Positions 1 to 4,910 of a DNA stretch of 6,329 nt are shown here, in pieces (positions within the stretch are counted from its first letter, which is position 1; each line of letters opens with the position of its first letter). The DNA is from Myxococcales bacterium (lineage in GTDB: Bacteria > Myxococcota > Polyangia > Fen-1088), in contig PMBY01000527.1 in the NCBI GenBank assembly GCA_003153875.1, positions 7,554-13,882 on the forward strand, in the 5' to 3' direction. The notes under the pieces are model-generated. The model saw only the letters and a program-made list of their open reading frames with translations. It did not search any database and had not been told where the DNA came from. Position numbers and translations under genes: made by a program.

Positions 1-318
1 ATTCCGCTCGTGCCCTACGCCAAACTGGGACTGAACTACACCTTCTGGGAAATCAACAACGGCAACGGAAACGTGCCCGAGTACAAAGGCGGCCACGGTT
101 CAGGCGGTACTGCCGGTTGGCAAGCAGCGGCCGGGATGTCTCTCCTACTCGATATCCTCGACCCAGACGCCGCGCGCGGCCTGGATATGGAGACCGGCGT
201 CAACCATAGCTACGTGTTCTTCGAATGGAACCACGTGGATGCCTCAGGATTGGGGATGAGCAAGAAGCTGCACGTGGGCGACAGTCGGTGGGTTCTCGGC
301 CTGATGTTCGAATTCTAG
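1..318 (+). CDS. Outer-membrane beta-barrel protein, C-terminal fragment
   Basis: This is an open frame from the first base to a TAG stop at 316-318, giving 105 visible residues; the 5' end lies outside the window, so the ATG/GTG codons inside it are not the true start. The fragment ends in ...LGLMFEF. A terminal Phe preceded by alternating hydrophobic residues is the usual recognition signal of outer-membrane beta-barrel proteins for the BAM machinery. Aromatic, alternating segments (YAKLGLNYTFW near the left edge, SYVFFEW, RWVLGLMFEF) look like barrel strands joined by Gly/Asn-rich turns. From memory it resembles the MXAN_2562-type barrel family of myxobacteria and relatives, including a LLLDILDPDAA-like segment and an N-H-S/T-Y strand; this family name is not verified. 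Function (porin, assembly factor or structural) cannot be told from the fragment. It is followed after 55 bp by truA on the same strand, with no convincing terminator between them. Confidence 0.75.
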   Translation: MPLVPYAKLGLNYTFWEINNGNGNVPEYKGGHGSGGTAGWQAAAGMSLLLDILDPDAARGLDMETGVNHSYVFFEWNHVDASGLGMSKKLHVGDSRWVLGLMFEF

Positions 319-349
319 TCGCGTGGCGAGCCCTGCGCGGCTTCAGGAC

Positions 350-377
350 GGAGTGAGGTAGTATGACCAAGCTGTGA
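350..377 (+). promoter_or_regulatory. truA ribosome-binding region with 4-codon mini-ORF
   Basis: A purine-rich Shine-Dalgarno-like stretch (ggagtgagg, 350-358) lies 15 nt before the truA GTG, which is long. The same stretch sits only 4 nt before an ATG at 363 that opens a frame of four codons (M-T-K-L) ending in TGA at 375-377. That stop overlaps the truA start as GTGA. In the truA frame the nearest upstream stop is TAG at 359-361, and GTG 374 is the first usable start after it. The arrangement could let ribosomes finish the mini-ORF and restart on truA, or it could be chance. Confidence 0.4.
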
Positions 378-1129
378 CTACCGACGCCCCGCCCCCGCGG
401 ACCCTTCGCCTGGTTATCGAGTACGACGGGACGGATTTTGCGGGTTGGCAGCGACAGGCAGGCCAGCGCACGGTCCAGCAGTGTCTGGAAGAAGCCTTTG
501 CCGTCATGACGGGCGGGCCGGTGTGCGTGCGCGGCGCTGGTCGCACCGATGCGGGCGTGCACGCCGACGGCCAGGTCGCCAGCGTGGAGATCGCCTCGCG
601 TATTCCTGCACTGGGATTCATGCGCGGCCTCAATTCCAACCTTCCCCGAGACATCGCTGTGCTCGACGTGGCCGACATGCCCGCGGGCTTCAATGCCCGC
701 TGGGGTGCGCGCGGCAAGATCTATCGCTACCTCATCTGGAATCACCCAGTGCGGTCACCCCGGCGTGCGCGCGACAGTTGGCACGTGTTCGCCCTGCTCG
801 ACGTGCACGCCATGCGCGAGGCGGCGGCGCTCTTGTGCGGCGAGCACGACTTCCGCGCTTTCCGCGCTGCCGACTGCGAGCGCAGAACCACCGTGCGAGT
901 GCTGCGGCGATTCGACGTGCACCGCGACGGTGGATTGATCACATGCGAAGTAGAAGGGACGGCCTTCCTCAAGAACATGGTGCGCATCCTGGTGGGCACC
1001 CTGGTGGCCGTGGGCCATGGCAAGATGGCGGCCGCCACCATCAGGGAGCTGCTGACCCACGGCGATCGCACCAAGGCAGGCATGACCGCGCCGGCCTGCG
1101 GACTGACCCTGGCAAAGGTTATCTACTGA
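374..1129 (+). CDS. truA: tRNA pseudouridine(38-40) synthase TruA
   Basis: TruA converts uridines 38, 39 and 40 in the anticodon arm of many tRNAs to pseudouridine; it acts in the cytoplasm as a homodimer. The 251-residue product is close to the usual family length (E. coli about 270). Visible family motifs are the N-terminal IEYDGTDFAGWQ (residues 15-26), the catalytic loop GAGRTDAGVHA (54-64) with the nucleophilic aspartate at D59, the KIYRYLIWN strand (115-123), EHDFRAFR (157-164), the EVEGTAFLKNMVRILVGTL block (192-210) and the closing TAPACGLTLAKVIY. The start is GTG at 374; an in-frame stop at 359-361 rules out any longer form, and roughly 10 extra residues precede the first core strand. 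The last 7 bases overlap the end of plsC on the other strand. It may be transcribed with the upstream barrel gene, since the gap is only 55 bp. Confidence 0.96.
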   Translation: MTTDAPPPRTLRLVIEYDGTDFAGWQRQAGQRTVQQCLEEAFAVMTGGPVCVRGAGRTDAGVHADGQVASVEIASRIPALGFMRGLNSNLPRDIAVLDVADMPAGFNARWGARGKIYRYLIWNHPVRSPRRARDSWHVFALLDVHAMREAAALLCGEHDFRAFRAADCERRTTVRVLRRFDVHRDGGLITCEVEGTAFLKNMVRILVGTLVAVGHGKMAAATIRELLTHGDRTKAGMTAPACGLTLAKVIY

Positions 1130-1851
1130 GTCGATTGCTCATCGGGCTCCGCGACCATGGCGGCGATAGCGTCGCGCACGCACTGAATGAGCGCCGGCCG
1201 GTCGTCGATGGTGAGCCCGGTGGTGGGAATGGGAGCGCCGATGGTGACGAACACCTGGCCGCTCTTCACGAGCAGACTCCCCGACGGCATGAGCGCGCGT
1301 GTGCCGCGCAGACCGATGGGCACGATGGGAACCCCCGCCTCCATGGCCAGGTGGAAGCCGCCCTTCTTGAAGGGGCCCATCTGCCCGTCGCGCGTGCGCG
1401 TGCCCTCGGGGAAGATCACGACCGAGACACCGCCCTGGATGCGTCGGCCGGCCTCGTCGATGCTTCGCCGCGCGGCCACAGCATTCTGCCGGTCGATGAA
1501 GATGAAACGGCCCGCCCACATGACCCAGCCAAGAAACGGGATGCTCGCGAGCTGCTTCTTGGCGATCATGCGCACCCGGCGCGGAATCCCCACGAGGAGA
1601 GCCCATATGTCCACCGTCGAGGCATGGTTGGCCATGAACACGTAGGGCTGGTGGGGGTCCAGGTTGGCTCGGTTGTCCACGTTGATACGCACGCCTGCAA
1701 AACGGGTCACCCACCTGGACCACCAGCGCGTCACATCGAGCACCCAGTCGCCACTGGGGTCGCGCAAGCGCATCAGTAGCCCCGCCAGGCTGCCCAAGAT
1801 GGTCACAATCGCGAGGAAGGGAATCGTGAGTAAGGATCGCAAGAAACGCAC
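1123..1851 (-). CDS. plsC: 1-acyl-sn-glycerol-3-phosphate acyltransferase (PlsC)
   Basis: This enzyme adds the second acyl chain to lysophosphatidic acid to make phosphatidic acid, the precursor of all glycerophospholipids, at the inner membrane. The 242-residue product carries the four acyltransferase blocks in order: NHASTVD (75-81; catalytic H76 and D81, the HX4D motif), GRFIFIDR (114-121), FPEGTRTRDG (147-156; binds the phosphate end of the substrate) and VPIVPIGLRG (174-183). A hydrophobic stretch at about residues 7-25 should anchor it in the membrane. The start is GTG at 1851-1849 with a GAGGA 12 nt upstream (1868-1864); an ATG at 1859 is out of frame. Its first nine codons overlap the start of pssA on the other strand, and its TAG stop lies inside the last codons of truA. 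Other lyso-lipid acyltransferases share these motifs, so exact substrate preference is inferred. Confidence 0.93.
   Translation of the reverse strand: MRFLRSLLTIPFLAIVTILGSLAGLLMRLRDPSGDWVLDVTRWWSRWVTRFAGVRINVDNRANLDPHQPYVFMANHASTVDIWALLVGIPRRVRMIAKKQLASIPFLGWVMWAGRFIFIDRQNAVAARRSIDEAGRRIQGGVSVVIFPEGTRTRDGQMGPFKKGGFHLAMEAGVPIVPIGLRGTRALMPSGSLLVKSGQVFVTIGAPIPTTGLTIDDRPALIQCVRDAIAAMVAEPDEQSTQ
1813..1820 (+). promoter_or_regulatory. Ribosome-binding site of pssA
   Basis: The sequence gaggaagg lies 5 nt before GTG 1826 and is the strongest Shine-Dalgarno match near any start in the window. It decides the pssA start in favour of 1826 over the downstream TTG 1871 and GTG 1874, which have no comparable site. 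The same bases are codons 11-13 of plsC on the opposite strand. Confidence 0.6.
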
Positions 1852-2767
1852 GACCGCATGGTATCCTCGGTTGGTGGATTTCCGGAAGACCTACTATGTC
1901 CTTCCGAACCTTTTCACGCTGTCATGCGTTCTGAGCGGGTTTGCGTCGCTTGCGCTGTCCGCCTCGGGCGAGGCTGAAACCAACCTCTATCTCGCAGCCC
2001 TGGCCATCTGTTTTGGGTTGTTTTTCGACACCTTCGACGGCCGGGTGGCCCGCCTGACCAAGACGCAGACCGACCTGGGCCGTGACCTCGACTCGCTGGC
2101 TGATGTCATCACCTTCGGCGCTGCACCGGCTCTCCTGATGTACAAGTGGGGGCTCAACCACTTCGGCCTGCTGGGTATCTTCATGGCCGGGCTGTACGTC
2201 TGCGCCGGGGCCATGCGGCTTGCCCGATTCAACGTCCTTTCTCGGCGAGACCATGCCTCCGGCAAGGTCAAGCCTGGCAAGTTCATGCTGGGCCTGCCCA
2301 TTCCGGCCGCAGCCAGCGTGCTGGTCTTCATGGTCATCGTCAGCCACAACGCCGGCTCGTACCAGCTGGTGAGCGAGGGCTCGACCGCGCTCATCGTGCT
2401 GGTGCTCTCGGCCCTCATGGTGTCGCGTGTGCGTTTTCGCTCTTTCAAGGAACTCCGCCTCAACCTCAAGACGGTTGCGATTCTCCTGCTGGTGGTGGGC
2501 GCCTGCGCCGCCATCGTCATGGCAGGACTTGAGAAGGCGTTTATCTTCTTGTTTCTCGTGCTCGCCTACGTCGTGTTGGGCCTGGCGGAAGAGGTGATCT
2601 TCTTTCGCCGACGGCGCGCCCAGGAGCGCAGCGAGCTGCACACCCCTCCACCCGAGCCAGTGCCGACGCAGGAAGAGGAAGTCCTGCGTGAGCTGGGCGC
2701 TTTCGACGGCGACGATGAGGAGTCAGATCCCGTCAAGGATCCTATGGCCGGCCCTCGCCACGCCTGA
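1826..2767 (+). CDS. pssA: CDP-diacylglycerol-serine O-phosphatidyltransferase (PssA, membrane type)
   Basis: PssA joins CDP-diacylglycerol and L-serine to give phosphatidylserine and CMP, the step before phosphatidylethanolamine. The CDP-alcohol phosphatidyltransferase signature D-G-x2-A-R-x8-G-x3-D-x3-D is complete at residues 71-93 (D71, G72, A75, R76, G85, D89, D93). Bacterial PssA marks follow: AMRLARFNV (129-137), GLPIPAAAS (156-164) and RVRFRSFKELR (201-211). About six to eight hydrophobic segments make it an integral inner-membrane enzyme. The N-terminal block is basic (KDRKKR), then YVLPNLFTLSCVLSGF, as usual in this family. The frame is open further upstream to 1664, but GTG 1826 has a strong ribosome-binding site, giving 313 residues; GTG 1874 would give 297. 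The end (about 261-313) is a charged tail, first Arg-rich, then Pro/Glu/Asp-rich, beyond the catalytic core. It is divergent from plsC with overlapping starts. A psd decarboxylase gene is not in view. Confidence 0.93.
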   Translation: MSKDRKKRTTAWYPRLVDFRKTYYVLPNLFTLSCVLSGFASLALSASGEAETNLYLAALAICFGLFFDTFDGRVARLTKTQTDLGRDLDSLADVITFGAAPALLMYKWGLNHFGLLGIFMAGLYVCAGAMRLARFNVLSRRDHASGKVKPGKFMLGLPIPAAASVLVFMVIVSHNAGSYQLVSEGSTALIVLVLSALMVSRVRFRSFKELRLNLKTVAILLLVVGACAAIVMAGLEKAFIFLFLVLAYVVLGLAEEVIFFRRRRAQERSELHTPPPEPVPTQEEEVLRELGAFDGDDEESDPVKDPMAGPRHA

Positions 2768-2775
2768 TTCCCACA

Positions 2776-3213
2776 TCAATCCTGCTTGGCAGGTTTGGGC
2801 TGGCTCTTGCCCGTGGGGGCCGACTTGCCACCGTCGTCTACTTCGACGAACACGCCGTACACGATTCCGATGAGCGGGCCGAGCAAGGCCGGCACCGACA
2901 CCAGGGCTCGCCCCTCGGTGAGGCCCAGCGGCGCCAGGAACATCGCCGGCGCCTGCATGCCTCCGATCACTTTGCCCGCGACCCAGAAAAGGCCCATGCA
3001 CACTGCCAGCCCGATGACACCCTTGACGATGGATGTCCAGATGGTTTCCTGCCGCCAGGGAGGCTTGCCACACACGATCCCCACCAAGAAGCCCACCGCG
3101 CCGTAGACCAGCCATGCGGTGGCGCCCCCGCCCAAGCCGACACGCGAAGCTGCAAGACCAACGGCGGCTCCTACGATGCCGCCTTTCACGATGCCAAGCA
3201 GAACGCGAAACAT
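2776..3213 (-). CDS. Small glycine-rich multi-pass membrane protein, function unknown
   Basis: I do not recognise this 145-residue protein. It has about four hydrophobic stretches, roughly residues 3-23, 31-49, 60-85 and 103-125, rich in Gly, Ala and Val with Gly-x3-Gly-like spacings (for example KGGIVGAAVGLAAS) that favour tight helix packing. A hydrophilic Lys/Pro/Gln tail follows (129-145). A CGKPPWRQETIW loop separates segments two and three. There is no cleavable-looking signal peptide, so the first helix is probably retained. ATG 3213 is preceded by GAGGGG (3231-3226, 12 nt away), which abuts the TGA of the M23 peptidase gene 20 bp upstream; this suggests an operon and possible translational coupling. 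Its stop lies 8 bp from the pssA stop on the other strand. Steady codon use and clean fit between neighbours support a real gene. A role in the envelope is only inferred from context. Confidence 0.78.
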   Translation of the reverse strand: MFRVLLGIVKGGIVGAAVGLAASRVGLGGGATAWLVYGAVGFLVGIVCGKPPWRQETIWTSIVKGVIGLAVCMGLFWVAGKVIGGMQAPAMFLAPLGLTEGRALVSVPALLGPLIGIVYGVFVEVDDGGKSAPTGKSQPKPAKQD

Positions 3214-3225
3214 GGGGTCAGTATA

Positions 3226-3236
3226 CCCCTCGCTCA
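3226..3236 (-). promoter_or_regulatory. Stop/Shine-Dalgarno junction coupling M23 gene to membrane protein
   Basis: On the minus strand the TGA of the peptidase gene (3236-3234) is followed almost at once by GAGGGG (3231-3226), the only ribosome-binding candidate for ATG 3213. No terminator fits in the 20 bp gap, so the two genes are very likely on one transcript. Confidence 0.5.
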
Positions 3237-4667
3237 GTTCTTGGCGACGGCAGGCGGCAGATTGCGCAAGGCCGCCAGGCGAGGACGGATGGCGTCCAGG
3301 TAGGCCGAGCGGTTGGCCACCGCCGGCTCACGTGAGATAGTGAGCTTGCTGGGATCGACAAACACGCCGCCCTGCGTGACGCTGAAATGCAGGTGCGGGC
3401 CGGTGGACAGACCAGTGGTTCCCACGTAGCCGATGACCTCTTTCTGCTGAACCGGCTTGCCCGGCTTCAATCCCTTGGCGAAGCGGGACAGGTGGTAATA
3501 GCGTGTCTGCAGCCCGCTGCCGTGGTTGATCACCACCGTGTTGCCCGAGCCCGGCTTCATACCGACTTCAACCACCTTGCCGCCGGCGGTCGCCCACACC
3601 GGCGTTCCAACCGGCGCCGCATAGTCGATGCCCAGGTGGGCTTTCATCCGGTGCAGAATGGGGTGAAAGCGGTGCCGGTCGAACTTCGAGCTGATGCGCA
3701 CGAAACGCAGCGGCGTCTTGAGCATGCTCTTGGCCAGGGCCTGGCCCTTCTCATCGTAGTAGTGCCCTCGGCCGCGCTGCCCTGAAGGATTCCAGTAGAA
3801 GCCCTTGAAGGTGCCCGCCTTGCCACCGTACTCCGCGGCCAGCAGGCTGCCATACTTGTAGAATTGCCCGCCCAGGTACTGCTTCTCCACCACGACCTTC
3901 CAGTGATCGCCAGGGTGCGTGTCGATGTAGAAGTTGATGTCCCAGGCAAACAGGTCGACCAGCAAGCTCACCAGCGCGCCGGATTCGCCCGCCTTGGACA
4001 CCGATTCGTAGAGCGATGAATCAATTGTCCCCGAGACATCAGTGGCCTTCACCACCAGCGCCTTCTCCTCCTTGCGCGCCTGCCATGTGCCGTCGGGCTT
4101 CTGGGCGACGACGTAGCGGAGCACGGGGGTGGGTGCGTATTCAAAGGAGGTAACCGTTCCCTCGTCGTCGCGAACCACCGCGTAGTGCTCGCTGGGGCGA
4201 ATCAACTTGGGGTCGACCAGCTTGGTAAGAGCACGCGTCACCGCGCCTGCCGCTGATCCGAAGCTTTCCCTTGCCAGAACGGTACTGAGCGTGTCCGAGG
4301 GACCGAACTCACCTTCCACCACGTGCCCATCGCTATCTGCACCGACGGCACGCAACGCCGCAGATCCCGAACGATCCGACCCGGTAGCCATGGTCGGCGC
4401 CCCGCTGCCTGGGCCGCCTTTGCCCTTCCACGAGGCGCCGAGAAGGGACGGCGGAATCGACTCCTGGGCCAGATCCTTCCGATTGTCAGCCAGCGTCCGT
4501 TCCGTGGACACGGGCTGCATCAGCTTGCGCACCGCCGTGTCGGCCCGAAAAAAGAAGAAATAGACGTTCACCCCGGTGAGGGCGACGAGCAGGGTTCCTA
4601 GGCCCAGAGAACTGCGGACATGCGACGATCGCCGCTTTCTTCGTTTGGGAACTAACGAACGAGCCAC
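3234..4667 (-). CDS. M23 family murein DD-endopeptidase, MepM/Csd3-like
   Basis: This is a zinc peptidase that should cut peptide cross-links in peptidoglycan, in the periplasm, to allow wall growth or shape control. Counting from GTG 4667 (477 residues): a basic N-terminus (KRRKRR), one membrane anchor at about 19-40, a Gly/Ser-rich linker (about 77-113), then the MepM/Csd3-type N-terminal region starting with a LysM-like GEFGPSDTLSTVLARE (119-134) and including SSLYESV and LVDLFAWDINFYIDTHPGD (233-254). The segment FVRISSKFDRHRFHPILHRM leads into the M23 domain, with zinc ligands H344 and D348 (HLGID) and H427 plus H425 (GPHLHF), and H392 in YYHLS. All key residues are present, so it should be active. 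The start is uncertain: the frame continues to GTG 4685 and TTG 4694 (486 residues) without better ribosome sites. E. coli MepM is about 440 residues. It is followed by the small membrane protein gene. Confidence 0.92.
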   Translation of the reverse strand: MARSLVPKRRKRRSSHVRSSLGLGTLLVALTGVNVYFFFFRADTAVRKLMQPVSTERTLADNRKDLAQESIPPSLLGASWKGKGGPGSGAPTMATGSDRSGSAALRAVGADSDGHVVEGEFGPSDTLSTVLARESFGSAAGAVTRALTKLVDPKLIRPSEHYAVVRDDEGTVTSFEYAPTPVLRYVVAQKPDGTWQARKEEKALVVKATDVSGTIDSSLYESVSKAGESGALVSLLVDLFAWDINFYIDTHPGDHWKVVVEKQYLGGQFYKYGSLLAAEYGGKAGTFKGFYWNPSGQRGRGHYYDEKGQALAKSMLKTPLRFVRISSKFDRHRFHPILHRMKAHLGIDYAAPVGTPVWATAGGKVVEVGMKPGSGNTVVINHGSGLQTRYYHLSRFAKGLKPGKPVQQKEVIGYVGTTGLSTGPHLHFSVTQGGVFVDPSKLTISREPAVANRSAYLDAIRPRLAALRNLPPAVAKN

Positions 4668-4709
4668 CCTATGAAACCACCACACCGTCGGCAAAACGTC
4701 AACTTAGTA

Positions 4710-4734
4710 ATGGGAACCCTCAAAGGGTTCCCAT
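4710..4734. repeat. Perfect 11-bp inverted repeat (hairpin)
   Basis: The arms atgggaaccct (4710-4720) and agggttcccat (4724-4734) are exact reverse complements around a 3-base loop (caa). It sits 43 bp before the probable start of the M23 gene. Neither strand shows a T-run right after it, so it is not a standard intrinsic terminator; it could be an operator, an RNA stability element, or the end of a repeat element. A second, weaker hairpin (aagggt 4723-4728 with accctt 4735-4740) would compete with it. Confidence 0.65.
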
Positions 4735-4743
4735 ACCCTTCGG

Positions 4744-4765
4744 CCCCCACCCGCCACCCCTCCCC
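4744..4765 (-). other. G-quadruplex-type motif, minus strand
   Basis: Read on the minus strand, four G-runs of 4, 4, 3 and 5 bases are separated by loops of 1 (A), 4 (TGGC) and 1 (T) bases. This satisfies the common G3+N1-7 pattern. The minus strand is the sense strand of the flanking genes, so any transcript running from recN to the M23 gene, or a long 5' leader of the M23 gene, would carry it as RNA. Confidence 0.45.
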
Positions 4766-4813
4766 GCTCGCTGCGCTCGGCCTCGCGCGACGGTCCGCGG
4801 CGGGCGACGAGGG

Positions 4814-4830
4814 CGCGCGCGAAGCGCGCG
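4814..4830. repeat. GC-only 7-bp hairpin
   Basis: The arms cgcgcgc (4814-4820) and gcgcgcg (4824-4830) are exact reverse complements around a gaa loop. It lies between the two oppositely oriented G-run motifs, abutting the right-hand one. Confidence 0.5.
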
Positions 4831-4848
4831 GGCGGGGGGCGGGGTGGG
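4830..4848 (+). other. G-quadruplex-type motif, plus strand
   Basis: Four G-runs of 3, 6, 4 and 3 bases (gggcggggggcggggtggg) are separated by single-base loops, the arrangement known to give the most stable parallel quadruplexes. On the plus strand this is antisense to both flanking genes. Its C-rich complement partly matches the C-rich arm at 4744-4765, so the two could instead pair as a long imperfect hairpin. Confidence 0.45.
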
Positions 4849-4860
4849 CTGGTCCCGAAG

Positions 4861-4888
4861 TCCCCGCAGGGGGAGCCCGCCGCTCCCC
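4861..4888. repeat. Two mutually exclusive hairpins just past the recN stop
   Basis: Arm tcccc (4861-4865) can pair with gggga (4870-4874), and ggggag (4870-4875) can instead pair with ctcccc (4883-4888) around a 7-base loop. Both use the same G-run, so only one can form at a time. On the minus strand the latter hairpin begins 22 nt past the recN stop. It could slow or end recN transcription, but there is no T-run, so I do not call it an intrinsic terminator. Confidence 0.4.
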
Positions 4889-4910
4889 ACGCGATCCGTG
4901 GCAGAAACGC

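Larger units (their letters stand above)
4668..4910. other. Gene-free, structured, GC-rich spacer between recN and the M23 gene
   Basis: This is the only sizeable non-coding stretch (243 bp). Positions 4741-4860 have 102 G/C of 120 bases (85%), well above the flanking genes. Short frames crossing it on both strands give only Arg/Pro/Gly/Ala-rich low-complexity peptides and are rejected as genes. It holds a perfect 11-bp hairpin, two G-quadruplex-type motifs on opposite strands, a GC hairpin and a pair of competing hairpins, each listed separately. Because recN and the M23 gene are both read on the minus strand, it is downstream of one and upstream of the other. I see no convincing -35/-10 promoter; TTGACG at 4702-4697 (minus) resembles a -35 box but lacks a good -10 at proper spacing. 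It may be a dispersed intergenic repeat. Confidence 0.55.

Noticed and set aside
445..1779. 444-residue open frame on the plus strand across truA and plsC
   Set aside because: It is a frame shadow: the product is Arg/His/Gly/Pro-rich with no family motif, while truA and plsC in the other frames have complete motifs.
1664..1825. Upstream extension of the pssA frame (54 more residues)
   Set aside because: The extra residues are Arg/Thr/Ser-rich, lie antisense to plsC codons and are not typical of PssA; GTG 1826 has a much better ribosome site.
1922..2641. 239-residue open frame on the minus strand opposite pssA
   Set aside because: The composition is His/Gln/Glu-rich and patternless, and it lies antisense to a gene with an intact catalytic signature.
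4674..4702. Sigma-70 promoter for the M23 gene (TTGACG at 4702-4697)
   Set aside because: At 17-nt spacing the -10 position reads TGGTTT, a poor match, and the next candidate (TTTCAT) is 20 nt away.
4710..4734. Intrinsic terminator
   Set aside because: The stem is perfect but no T-run follows on either strand, so it is kept only as an inverted repeat.
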